Part shown: one piece after another, positions 47,263 to 58,935 of the stretch | Layout of the letters: each line of letters begins with the position of its first letter | Position numbering within the stretch: the first letter of the stretch is position 1 | Source: Elephas maximus indicus | Lineage: Eukaryota > Chordata > Mammalia > Proboscidea > Elephantidae | Direction: 5' to 3' | Length of the DNA stretch: 64,000 bases | Assembly: GCF_024166365.1 (NCBI RefSeq) | Contig: NC_064825.1 | Location: 105,786,480 to 105,850,479, forward strand | The notes under the pieces: generated by a model | Databases searched by the model: none | The model's input: only the letters and a program-made list of their open reading frames with translations | What the model was told of the DNA's origin: nothing | Position numbers and translations under genes: made by a program

Positions 47263-48176
47263 TTGTTGTTGTTAGGTGCCATCGAGTCAGTTCCAACTCA
47301 TAGCGACACTGTGTACAACAGAACAAAACACTGCCCTGCCCTGCGCCATCCTCACAATAGTTGTACTTGAGCCCATTGTTGCAGCCACTGAGTCAATCAA
47401 TCTTGTTGAGTGTCTTCCTCTTTTTCACTGACCCTGTACCAAGCATGATGTCCTTCTCCAGAGACTGATCCCTCCTGATAACATGTCCAAAGTATGTGAG
47501 ACATATTCTTTCCATCCTAGCTTCTAAGAAGCATTCTGTTTGTACAACTTCCAAGACCGATTTGTTCATTCTTTTGGCAGTCCATAGGATATTCAATATT
47601 CTTCCTCAATACCATAATTCAAAAGTGTCAATTCTTCTTCGGTCTTCCTTATTCGTTGTCCAGATTTGGCATGTGTGTGAGGTGATAAAAAACACCACGG
47701 CCAGGTGCACATTAGTCTTCAAAGTGACATCTTTGCTTTTTTACACTGGAAAAGGTCTTTCAGAGCAGATTTGCTCAATGGAATATGTCTTTCAATTTCT
47801 GGACCGCTGCTTTAATGGGTATTGATTTTCACACACACACACACACACTCAATGCCGTTGAGTCAATTCTGACTCATAGCGACCCTATAGGTCAGAGTAG
47901 AACTTCCCAACAGAGTTTCCAAGGAGTGCTTGGTGGATTTGGTTAGCAGCCATAGCACTTAACCACTATGCCAGCAGAGTTTCTGTTTGATTTTAGATCC
48001 TTGTAAAAAGAAATCTTTGACAAATTCATTCTTTCCTCCGTTTAGTGTGATGTTGCTCATTTGTTCAGTTGTGAGGATTTTTGTTTCCTAATGTTAAGGT
48101 ATAATCCATACTGGAGACTTTAGTCTCTGATCTTCATTAATAAAAACCTCAATTCCTCTAAACTTACTGCAAGAAT
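47263..48176 (-). pseudogene. RTE-clade LINE, 5'-truncated, split by a SINE
   Basis: Minus-strand 3' part of an RTE: tail at 47263 (GTTGTTGTTAGGTGCCATCG), C-terminal coding MNILWTAKRMNKSVLEVVQ and LTYFGHVIRRDQSLEKDIM, and then, beyond the inserted SINE, sequence corresponding to the region before the YADD box. It carries frameshifts and lacks the RT core and endonuclease. It is absent from copy A. Confidence 0.9.
47842..47983 (-). mobile_element. AfroSINE inside an RTE fragment
   Basis: Antisense: CTCAATGCCGTTGAGTCAAT, then the complement of the head ending ACCACTATGCCAGCAGAG. It is preceded by a CA run at 47831-47848. TTGATTTT on both sides (about 47822 and 47979) is the target duplication. 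The B-box region is partly deleted (GGTGGATTTGGTTAGCAGCC). Confidence 0.9.
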
Positions 48177-48246
48177 TTGGGATTAATAATGAAATATGTT
48201 CCAACCACTAACCTAAAACTTGTATATAGTATCTATCTTCCCTCTC

Positions 48247-48712
<466 letters not shown>

Positions 48713-48983
48713 TCCAGGAGAGGGAAACCCTATAGTATTATAATCACAAATAGTGATTAGGGGAGGTAATTGGAAATTGTTAGGAATTACAACCTTGAAA
48801 ACATGGAGAGTGGGAAGAGTGAGTGGTGAGCAAGGCCTCCCATGGGAATAAGGTGTGACAGAGCACAGCAGTGGGGTGAAACACCAGCCAGACCTGAGCT
48901 GCAGTAGGTGCCCTTCCCAGAAGTAACTAAACTAGAAGGGAATTCTAAAGTCTCATAATTTGCACAGGGTTTTATTGTGCATA

Positions 48984-49150
48984 TGGAGCCTTGGTGGCCA
49001 ATGGTTAGGACTGCAGCTGTTAGTCACAAAGTTCAGCAGTTCAAATTTGCCAGTTGCTCCTTGGAAACCCTGTGGGGCAGTTCCACTTTTTCCTGTAGGG
49101 TCGCTATGAGTTTCAAGGATTTGTTTTGCTTTTTTGTTTCTTTGTTTTTG
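48984..49150 (+). mobile_element. AfroSINE present in copy B only
   Basis: Sense: GGAGCCTTGGTGGCCAATGG, then CAGCAGTTCAAATTTGCC and GGGTCGCTATGAGTTTCAAG. ATTGTGCATA before and ATCGTGCATA after it are the target duplication. Copy A is uninterrupted near 19865. Confidence 0.92.
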
Positions 49151-49249
49151 ATATCGTGCATAAATAGTGAGATCTGATGGTGTAAATGGAAGACACAAAT
49201 ATACATGAGAATATATCATATAATAAAGATTTAAAAAAATTTGCCATCT

Positions 49250-49392
49250 ACTCAATTCAGAATTATAGCGACCCTATAAGACCGAGTAGAACTGTCCTAC
49301 AGAGTTTCCAAGGAGTTCCTGGTGGATTTGAACTGCCGACCTTCTGCTTAGCAGTGTAGCACTCAACCACTACGTTATCAAGGTTTCCATAG
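49250..49392 (-). mobile_element. AfroSINE present in copy B only
   Basis: Antisense: GCGACCCTATAAGACCGAGT, CCTGGTGGATTTGAACTGCC, CTCAACCACTACGTTATCAA. The tail end is short. There is no counterpart in copy A near 19930. Confidence 0.9.
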
Positions 49393-50569
49393 TAAATATA
49401 GCAAATGAAATAGTTTAAATATGTACTTTTAGAATTAATATTACTGGGATACTTGGACACTAATTTAGGAAAAATGATCATTTTTTTTCAATACTCCGTA
49501 CTACAGCAGGAAAGACTCCTAATGGTACTCTAGTTTAATTTTTTTTTTTTTTAATAATTTTTATTGAGCTTTAAGTGAACATTTACAAATCAGGTCAGTC
49601 TGTCACATATAAGCTTATATACACCTTACTCCATACTCCCACTTACTCTCCCCCTAATGAGGCGGCCCTTCCAGTCTCTCCTTTCGTGACAATTTTGCCA
49701 GTTTCTAACCCTCTCTATCCTCCTATCTCCCCTCCAGACAGGAGATGCCAAAACAGTCTCAAGTGTCCACCTGATACAAGTAGCTCAATCTTCATCAGCA
49801 TTTCTCTCCAACCCATTGTCCAGTCCCTTCCATGTCTGATGAGTTGTGTTCTGGAATGGTTCCTGTCCTGGACCAACAGAAGGTTTGGGGACCATGACCG
49901 CCGGGATTCCTCTAGTCTCCGTCAGACTATTAAGTCTGGTCTTTTTATGAGAATTTGGGGTCTGCATCCCACTGATCTCCTGCTCCCTCAGGGGTTCTCT
50001 GTTGTGCTCCCTGTCAGGGCAGTCATCGGTTGTGGCCGGGCACCATCTAGTTCTTCTGGTCTCAGGATGATGTAAGTCTCGGTTCATGTGGCCCTTTCTG
50101 TCTCTTGGGCTCATAGTTATCGTGTGACCTTGGTGTTCTTCGTTCTCCTTTGATCCAGGTGGGTTGAGACCAATTGATGCATCTTAGATGGCCGCTTGTT
50201 AGCATTTAAGACCCCAGACACCACATTTCAAAGTGGGATGCAGAATGTTTTCATAATAGAATTATTTTGCCAATTGACTTAGAAGTTCCCTGAAACCATG
50301 GTCCCCAGACCACTGCCCTTGCTACACTGACCTTTGAAGCATTCAGTTTATCTTGGAAATTTCTTTGCTTTTGGTCCAGTCCAGTTGAGCTGACCTTCCA
50401 TGTATTGAGTATTGTCCTACCCTTCACAGAACTTCTCTTTTTTTTCTCACCTAAAGTAGTTCTTACCTACTAACTAATTAGTAAATAACCCTCTCCCATC
50501 CTCCCTCCTTCCCCTCCTCATAACCACAAAAGTATGTGTTCTTCTCAGTTTATACTATTTCTCAAGATC

Positions 50570-53500
50570 TTATAGTAGTGGTCTTATATAATATTTGTCC
50601 TTTTGCCTCTGACTAATTTCGCTCGGCATAATGCCTTCCAGTTTCCTCCATGTTATGAAATGTTTCACAGATTTGTCACTGTTCTTTATCGATGCGTAGT
50701 ATTCCATTGTGTGAATATACCACGATTTATTTACCCATTCATCCATTGATGGACACCTTAGTTGCTTCCAGCTTTTTGCTATTGTAAACAGAGCTGCAAG
50801 AAACATGGGTGTGCGTATATCTCTTCGTGTGAAGGCTCTTATTTCTCTAGGGTATATTCTGAGGAGTGGAATTTCTGGGTTGTATGGTAGTTCTATTTCT
50901 AACTTTTTAAGAAAATGCCGGATAGGTGTCCAAAGACGTTGTACCATTTGACGTTCCCAACAGCAATGTATAAGAGTTCCAATCTCTCCGCAGCCTCTCC
51001 AACATTTATTATTTTGTGTTTTTTGGATTAATGCCAGCCTTGTTGGGGTGAGATGGAATCTCATCGTAGTTTTAATTTGCATTTCTCTAATGGCTAATGA
51101 TCGAGAGCATTTTCTCATGTATCTGTTAGCTGCCTGAATATCTTCTTTAGCGAAGTGCGTGTTCATATCCTTTGCCCACTTCTTGATTGGATTGTTTGTC
51201 TTTTTGTGGTTGAGTATTAACAGAATCATATAGATTTTAGAGATCAGGCGCTGGTCGGAGATGTCATAGCTGAAAATTCTTTCCCAGTCTGTAGGTGGTC
51301 TTTTTACTCTTTTGGTGAAGTCTTTAGATGAGCATAGGTGTTTGATTTTTAGGAGTTCCCAATTGTCTGGTTTCTCTTCGTCATTTTTGGTAATGTTTTG
51401 TATTCTGTTTATGTCTTGTATTAGGGCTCCTAAGGTTGTCCCTATTTTTTCTCCCATGATCTTTATCGTTTTAGTCTTCATGTTTAGGTCTTTGATCCAC
51501 TTGGAGTTAGTTTTTGTGCATGGTGTGAGGTATGGGTCCTGTTTCATTTTTTTGCAAATGGATATCCAGTTATGCCAGCACCATTTGTTAAAAAGACTAT
51601 CTTTTCCCCAACTAACTGACATTGGGCCTTTGTCAAATATCAGCTGCTCATATGTGGATGGATTTATGTCTGGGTTCTCAATTCTGTTTCATTGGTCTAC
51701 GTGCCTGTTGTTATACCAGTACTAGGCTCTTTTGACTACTGTGGCTGTATAATAGGTTCTAAAATCGGGTAGAGTGAGGCCTCCCGCTTTCTTCTTCTTT
51801 TTCAGTAATGCTTTACTTCTCCGGGGCTTCTTTCCCTTCCATATGAAGTTGGTGATTTGTTTCTCCATCACATTAAAAAATGTCATTGGAATTTGGATCG
51901 GAAGCGCATTGTATGTATAGATGGCTTTTGGTAGACTAGACATTTTTACTATGTTAAGTCTTCCTATCCATGTGCAAGGTATGTTTTTCCTACTTAAGTA
52001 GGTCCTTTTTAGTTTCTTGTTGTAGTACTTTGCAGTTTTCTTTGTATAGGTCTTTTACATCTTTGGTAAGATTTATTCCTAAGTATTTTATCTTCTTGGG
52101 GGCTACTGTGAATGGTATTGATTTGGTGATTTCCTCTTCGGTGTACTTTTTGTTGATGTAGAGGAATCCAAGTGATTTTTTTATATTTATCTTATAACCG
52201 GAGACTCTGCCAGACTCTTCTATTAGTTTCAGTAGTTTCCTGGAGGATTCCTTAGGGTTTTCCCTGTATACGATCATGTCATCTGCAAATAGAGATCATT
52301 TTACTTCCTCCTTGCCAATCCAGATGCCCTTTATTTCTTTGTCTAGCCTAATTGCTCTGGCTAGGACCTCTAGCACAATCTGGAATAAGAGCTGTGATAA
52401 AGGGCATCCTTGTCTGGTTCCCGTTCTCAAGGGAAATGCTTTCAGGTTCTCTCCATTTAGAGTGATGTTGGCTGTTGGCTTTCCATAGATGCCCTTTATT
52501 ATGTTGAGGAATTTTCCTTCAATTCCTATTTTGCTGAGAGTTTTTATCATAAATGGGTGTTGGACTTTGTCAAATGCCTTTTCTGCATCAATTGATAAGA
52601 TCATGTGGTTTTTGTCTTTTGTTTTATTTATGTGGTGGATTACATTAATGGTTTTTCTAATATTAAACCAGCCTTGCATACCTGGTATATATCCCAATTG
52701 GTCATGGTGAATTATTTTTTTGATATGTTGTTGAATTCTACTGGCTAGAATTTTGTTGAGGATTTTTGCATCTATGTTCATGGGGGATATAGGTCTGTAG
52801 TTTTCTTTTCTTGTGGTGTCTTTACCTGGTTTTGGTATCAGGGAGATGGTGGCTTCATAGAATGAGTTAGGTAGTATTCCATCATTTTCTGTGCTTTGAA
52901 ATACCTTTAGTAGTAGTGGTGTTAACTCTTCTCTGAAAGTTTGGTAGAACTCTGCAGTAAAGCCATCCAGGCCAGGGCTTTTTTTTGTTGGGAGTTTTTT
53001 GATTACCGTTTCAATCTCTTTTTTTTTTATGGGTCTATTTAGTTGTTCTACTTCTGATTGTGTTAGTTTAGGTTGGTAGTGTTTTTCTAGGAATTCATCC
53101 ATTTCTTCCAGGTTTGCAAATTTCTTGGAGTATAATTTTTCATAATAATCTGATATGACTCTTTTAATTTCAGTTGTGTCTGTTGTGACGTGGCCCATCT
53201 TGTTTCTTATTCGGGTTATTTGTTTCCTTTCCTGTATTTCTTTAGTCAGTCTGGCCAATGGTTTATCAATTTTGTTAATTTTTTCAAAGAACCAGCTTTT
53301 GGCTTTGTTAATTCTTTCAATTGTTTTTCTGTTCTCTATTTCATTTAGTTCAGCTCTAATTTTTATTATTCGTTTTCTTCTGGTGCCTGATGGATTCTTT
53401 TGTTGCTCACTTTCTATTTGTTCAAGTTGTAGGGACAGTTCTCTGATTTTGGCTCTTTCTTCTTTTTGTATGTGTGCATTTATCGATATAAATTGACCTC

Positions 53501-54378
53501 TGAGCACTGCTTTTGCTGTGTCCCAGGGGTTTGGATAAGAAGTGTTTTCATTCTCATTGCATTCTATGAATTTCTTTATTCCCTCCTTAATGTCTTCTAT
53601 AACCCAGTCTTTTTTCAGCAGAGTATTGTTCAGTTTCCAAGTATTTGATTTCTTTTCCCTAATTTTTCTGTTATTGATTTCCACTTTTATGGCCTTATGG
53701 TCTGAGAACATGCTTTGTAATATTTCGATGTTTTGGATTCTGCCAAAGTTTGTTTTATGACCTAATATGTGGTCTATTCTAGAGAATGTTCCATGTGCAC
53801 TAGAAAAAAAGTGTACTTTGCAGCTGTTGGGTGGAGTGTTCTGTATACGTCAATGAGGTCAAGTTGGTTGGTTGTAGCAATTAGGTCTTCCTTGTCTCTA
53901 TTGAGCTTCTTACTGGAAGTCCTATCCTTCTCCAAAAGTGGTGTGTTGAATTCTCCTACTATAATTGTGGGGGTGTCTATCTCACTTTTCAGTTCTGTTA
54001 AAGTTTAAGTATCTTGCAGCCCTGTCATTGGGTGCATAATATTTCATATGGTTATATCTTCCTGATCAATTGTCCCTTTAATCATTCTGTAGTGTCCTTC
54101 TTTATCCTTTGTGGTGGATTTAACTTTAAAGTCTATTTTGTCAGAACTTAATATTGCTACTCCTGCTCTTTTTTGCTTGTTGTTTGCTTGATACATTTTT
54201 TTCCATCGTTTGAATTTTAGTTTGTTTGTGTCTCTAAGTCTAAGGTGTGTCTCTTGTAGGCAGCATATAGACGGATCATGTTTCTTTATTCAGTCTGAGA
54301 CTCTCTGCCTCTTTTTTGGTGCGTTTAGTCCATTTAATTCAGTGTAATTATAGATAAGTATGTGTTTAGTGTTGTCAT
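50570..54378 (-). pseudogene. L1 ORF2, broken but with long open RT and C-terminal parts (copy 2)
   Basis: Start codon at 54378, stop at 50570-50572. The endonuclease part has several early stops and frameshifts. From 53711 to 52296 a 471-codon run covers the linker and [49 protein letters not shown] and [17 protein letters not shown]. It ends at TGA (52296-52298), immediately before SLFADDM. Pieces 52277-51990 and 51943-51722 continue the RT. A 350-codon run, 51622-50570, holds the C-terminus with [15 protein letters not shown]. The stop at 52296 is identical to that at 4068 in the other young copy. Confidence 0.95.
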
Positions 54379-54791
54379 TTTGATGCCTTTTTATGTGTGT
54401 TGTTAACAATTTCATTTTTCCACTTACTTTTTTGTGTTGAGACTTTTTTCTTTGTAAATTGTGAGTTCCTCATTTTCCTAGTATTTGACTTTATGTTTGT
54501 TGAGTCATTATGTTTTTCTTGGTTTTTATTTTGAGTTATGGAGTTGTTATACCTCTTCGTGGTTACCTTAATATTTACCCCTATTTTTCTAAGTAAAAAC
54601 CTAACTTGTATTGTCCTATATCTCCTTGTATCACTCTCCATATGGCACTTCTATGCCACCTGTATTTAGTCCCTCTTTTTGATTATTTTGATCTTTTACA
54701 TATTGACTTCAATGATTCCCTGTTTTGAGCATTTTCTTCTTTTTAAATTTCATCTTAATTTGTTTTTATGATTTCCCTATTTGAGTTGATA

Positions 54792-55866
54792 TCAGGATGT
54801 TCTGTTCTGTGACCTTGTGTTGTGCTGGTATCTGACAGTATTGTTTTTCTGATGAAACAATTTCCTTTAGTATTTCTTGTAGCTTTGGTTTGGTTTTTGC
54901 AAATCCTCTAAGCTTGTGTTTATCTGTAAATATCTTAATTTCACCTTCATATTTGAGAGAGAGTTTTGCTGGATATATGACCCTTGGCTGGCAGTTTTTC
55001 TCCTTCAGTGCTCTGTATATGTCATCCCATTGCCTTCTTGACTGCTTGGTTTCTGCTGAGTAGTCTGAACTTATTCTTATTGATTCTCCTTTGTAGGAGA
55101 CCTTTCTTTTATTCCTGGCTGCTTTTCAAATTTTCTCTTTATCTTTGGTTTTGGCAAGTTTGATGATAATATCTCTTGGTGATTTTCTTTTTGGATCAAT
55201 CTTAAATGGGGTTCAATGAGCATCTTGGCTAGATATCCTTTCCTCTTTTGTGATGTCAGGGAAGTTTTCTGCTAAGAGATCTTCAACTATTCTCTCTGTA
55301 TTTTCTGTTATCCCTCCCTGTTCTGAGACTCCAATCACACGCAAGTTATTCTTCTTGATAGAGTCCCACATGTTTCTTAGGGTTTCTTCATTTTTTTTGA
55401 TTCTTTTATAGGATTTTTCTTCAGTTATATTGGTGTCAATTCCCTGGTCCTCCATATCTCCCACTCTGCATTCCAATTGCTAGATTCTGCTCCTCTGACT
55501 TCCTATTGTGTTGTCTAATTCTGTAATTTTATTGTTAGCCTTTTGGATTTCTGAATGCAGTCTCTCTATGGATTCTTGCAAGTTATTAATTTTTCTACTA
55601 TGTTCTTGAATAATCTTTTTGAGTTCTTCAACTGCTTTATCAGTGTGTTCCTTGGCCTTTTCTGTAGATTGCCTTATTTCATTTCTGAGGTCATCCCTGA
55701 TGTCTTGAAGCATTCTGTAAGTTAGTTTTTTATATTCTGTATCTGGTAATTCCAGGATTGTATCTTCATTTTGGAAAGATATTGGTTCTTTAGTTTGGGG
55801 AGTAGTAGAAGCAGTCATGGTCTGCTTCTTTATGTGGTTTGATATCCACTGCTGTCTCCGAGCCAT
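54792..55866 (-). pseudogene. L1 ORF1, broken (copy 2)
   Basis: Starts MARRQQWISNHIKKQ at 55866. A coiled coil follows (EEYKK-like, then AVEELKKIIQEHSRKINNLQ and LHSEIQKANNKITELDN, about 55680-55500), a stop or frameshift at about 55478, the RNA-recognition part NNLRVIGVSEQGG and FPDITKEERISSQDAH (TGA near 55213), then RDIIIKLAKTKDKEKI and a C-terminal domain with more stops, ending at TGA 54792-54794. The coiled coil would trimerise ORF1p in a working element. About 358 codons in length, a normal ORF1 size. Confidence 0.9.
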
Positions 55867-57410
55867 CACTAAGATACTGTAGTGATTTATTCTACGTTTG
55901 CTCACTGAGTCTTATCTTGTTTTGTTTTCTTTCAATATATGTAGATGGGCTACTAGATTGCGCTGTCTTGATTGTTGCATTATGTCCTATTACCAGCTGG
56001 TTTGGGCTGTTACCAGATATATAAGCCTAAGAGTCCATTCACTATTCTTGAGTAGAATCTGATTTGGAGTTTTCAAGTGTGTGGTGCAGACTGTCACCTA
56101 TCCACCTAGAGAAGTAGCGGTGATAGTTGTGTGCACCAGATTCTAGTAGCAGCAGGGGTTCACACTCCGGGGGGGGGGCAGGATGCTGACAGGCTTCCCC
56201 CAAGTGCCAATGAGGTAGATGTGTCTGTATTCCTAGAGAACTTTGGTGGGTGGGCTCTGCAGCTGTACCTTAGGCCCCCAATGGAAGTACCTCTACAGAT
56301 TGGTAGGTGTCACCCTCCTTGGACCCCTAAGGCAGGAGGCTAGGTGGTCCGGGGGGACCTTCAGCCTCAGTTCCCTGTTGTGGGTCAGTGAGGGCTCTGT
56401 TGAATACGCAGAGATATCAGACCTGGGAAACTTGTCTTTCCAGTAATCTGCTAAAACAATTACAGTCAGATCCCTATCAGAATTGCCTTTGCATTATAAT
56501 AGCCACCTTGTTCCTTGTAGGGATGAAAGCCCAAGACTGTGGATCACATATGCTTGGCTGGAGCTGGTTCTGTATTTTTAGTCCAATTAGGGAAGGATTT
56601 TTGGTCCCTGGGTTTTTTGTAGTTGCTTCTCTCAGGCCAGGAGAATGGGTTAAGAAAAGACCAAAAAAACAGAAGTAAAACTGCAGCGCAGTTCACTCTC
56701 TGGCTCATGAAATTGCAACATTAATGAAGCCACCTGGGAAGGGGAGGGGAGGATTCAGATAAAGAGGAGAGAGTAGCACCCCGGAATATAGACAAAGTTA
56801 CTTATCTTGCTTGGGATAACTGTTTTATCTGAGATTCCCGAGGGGCTCGTTGACTGTGTGCGCTGGCTGGGTAGAGATTACCCCCGAGGGTCGGGCCCAC
56901 GTTCCGTGCTCGCGCTGTCTCAGAAGCCTTGGTTAGTTCCTCCGCTCCCAGTCCAAAGCCCAGCACCAGGTTCCCCAGCTGGGACGGTGTACTCCTGGCT
57001 CCAAAACCAGTCGCTGCCTCCCGGTGACTTCTCCTGCTGTCAGCCGCGTCACTGCGCTGTCTGCGTGCACTGGCTGGGCCTCCCCCGAGGTCACTTGTGG
57101 GGGCTCGGGCTGCGTCCTGTGTTTGTGCTGTCTCAGGATGCCGTGCTCAGCTCCCTTGTGCCCAGTCCAAAGCCCGGCGCCAAGGTTTCATGACTGGGAA
57201 GCTGGCTCCAGGCTCCGAAAACAGTCGCTGCTTCCCCATGGTTGTTCGTTCTCAGTCTCTGTCACTCAGGTCAACTATTTAGATCTGTGTTTGATGGTCA
57301 GGGTTTGTAGATTGTCATGTACGTGATCAATTCACTTGTTTTTCTGAGTCTTTGTTGCAAGAGGGATCTGAGGTAGCTTCTACCTAGTGAGCCATCTTGG
57401 CCCCACCTCC
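55867..57410 (-). promoter_or_regulatory. L1 5' UTR (internal promoter), copy 2
   Basis: About 1.5 kb upstream of ORF1. The distal half (56800-57400) is GC- and CpG-rich and starts, on the minus strand, GGAGGTGGGGCCAAGATGGC. The proximal half includes a run of ten G on the plus strand at 56169-56178. L1 5' UTRs carry a sense promoter and often an antisense one. The plus-strand frames of 60-130 codons here (for example 56807-57193) are not supported as genes. Confidence 0.78.
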
Positions 57411-58027
57411 TAGTTTAAATATTTTTTAAAAAAATAAACAATAAAATAATTCTAAGAGAAAGATTTTTTTAAATATAATTTTGGAGTAAGTAAGATATGT
57501 CTAGCTATGATTAAAATTTTAGAATGCAGGACAGAAATTATTGAAAAATAATCAACTATGTAAAAGTAAATAGTTCCATGTATTAAAAATAAAAAAGCAC
57601 AAAAGTCATGCCAAATTGTAAAGAATAAAGTGGGGAAAATAATAATAAATCATATCTCAGACAAAGTGCTCATTTCTCTTATAAATAAAATATTCTTAAG
57701 TATCAAGGAAAAGTGAAAAAATATAAATAGAAAAATGGACCAAATATATAACACTTCACATAAAAAGGGAGTGAAATCATCTCTTAAATATATGAAAACA
57801 TATCCAACTTCATGAAAAAGAGTGAAAGTTTAAACTGCAGAGAATTGAGTTTATAAAGAATACACAATATCTTGGGGAAGGCTTTTTTTTTATTTAATAT
57901 ATACTGCTTGGAAAAGTGCAAAACAGTTCAAGTCTTGTGGAGAGAAATCGGATACCATTGATTAATATCACAAATGTGTCTAGTCTTTGGTGGCACAAAT
58001 GGTTTGTGCTCCACTATTAACCTAAAA
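57411..58027 (+). other. Copy B sequence right of the L1, non-coding
   Basis: AT-rich, collinear with copy A from about 20075 to 20640 (AATAAACAATAAAATAATTC; CTATGTAAAA). No gene. Confidence 0.75.
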
Positions 58028-58370
58028 GAGCCCTGGTGGAGTGGTGGCCAAGAGCTCAGGATGCTAACCAGAAGGTCACAGTTCAAATCCACCAGCCACT
58101 ATTTGGAAACCACATAGGGCAGTTCTACTCTGTCCGATAAGGTAGCTATGAGTTGGAATCGGCTCAGTAGCAACAGGCTTGGTGTTGTTTTGGTACTAAC
58201 CTAGAGGTTGGTGGTTCAAACTCACCCTGAAACACAGCAGAAGGAAGGTCTGGGGATTTGTTTCTGTTAAGAATACAGTCAAGAAAACCCTATAGAGAAG
58301 ATCTGCTCTGTAACACATGGGTCTCCCTGAGACGGAATCAATTTGATAGCAATGAATTTTGGGGGATATT
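58028..58370 (+). mobile_element. Pair of AfroSINEs shared with copy A
   Basis: First SINE 58028-58190 (GAGCCCTGGTGGAGTGGTGG, intact B box CACAGTTCAAATCCACC, tail GAGTTGGAATCGGCTC). The second, about 58195-58370, is a diverged variant with GGTGGTTCAAACTCACCC and AGTCAAGAAAACCC. Both lie in the same order at 20640-20930 in copy A, so they predate the duplication. Confidence 0.85.
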
Positions 58371-58435
58371 TATCTTTGCATCAATAAATCACACACACAA
58401 ATGAAATTATCCAGTAATGGATAAAATAATGAAAA

Positions 58436-58755
58436 ATGAACAAATCTGTTTGGGAAGAAATATAGGCAGAATGCTTATTAGGAGCAAGGATGGAGAGACT
58501 TCATCTCATTAACTTTGGACATGTTACCGGGAGGGTCCATTCCCTGGAGAGGGATGTCATGGTTGGTAGAGCAGAGGGTCAGTGAAAAAGAGGAAGACCT
58601 TCAACAAGGTGGATTGACACAGTGGTTACAACAATGCGCTCAAGCATAGCAATTGATTATGAGGATGGCACAGGACCAAGCAGTGTTTCCTTGTGTTGGA
58701 CGTGGGGTAGCTATGAGTCAGAATCAACTCTAAGGCACCTAACAACAACAACAGG
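58436..58755 (+). mobile_element. RTE-clade LINE, short 3' fragment
   Basis: 5'-truncated plus-strand RTE: starts in the C-terminal coding region (MNKSVLEE-like, GAACAAATCTGTTTGGG), passes through GGACATGTTACCGGGAGGGT, and ends CTCTAAGGCACCTAACAACA. Its left edge coincides with the end of the copy B homology. Confidence 0.9.
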
Positions 58756-58764
58756 GTATATGCC

Positions 58765-58935
58765 TGGAACCCTATTGGTGTAGTGGTTAAGACCTCAGCT
58801 GCTAATCAAAAGTTTGATGAATTCAAACCAAAAATTCGTATTCACAGGCCGCTCCTTAAAAATGCTATGGGACAGTTCTACTTTGTCCCATAGTGTCTCT
58901 ATGAGTTAGAACCAACAAGACTACAATGGCTGTAA
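58765..58935 (+). mobile_element. AfroSINE
   Basis: Sense: GGAACCCTATTGGTGTAGTG, then an internal duplication-like AATTCAAACCAAAAATTCG in the B-box region, tail CTATGAGTTAGAACCAACAA. It sits between the RTE tail and an L1. Confidence 0.85.

Larger units (their letters stand above)
49539..57410 (-). mobile_element. Near full-length L1 LINE (copy 2)
   Basis: The most complete L1 here, about 7.9 kb on the minus strand: A tail at 49539-49554 with AATAAA just upstream, 3' UTR, ORF2 (50570-54378), spacer, ORF1 (54792-55866) and a 5' UTR of about 1.5 kb. TAGTTTAA at 49531-49538 and 57411-57418 is the target duplication. Copy A shows the empty site at 20074-20080. It is closely related to the L1 at 547-6806, with long stretches of near identity. 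ORF2 retains uninterrupted runs of 471 and 350 codons, but both ORFs are broken. Confidence 0.96.

Noticed and set aside
56807-57326. Overlapping frames of 60-130 codons in GC-rich sequence, possible small genes
   Set aside because: They lie in the L1 5' UTR antisense strand; the same kind of frames appear at 630-1132 in the other L1. Low stop density reflects GC content.
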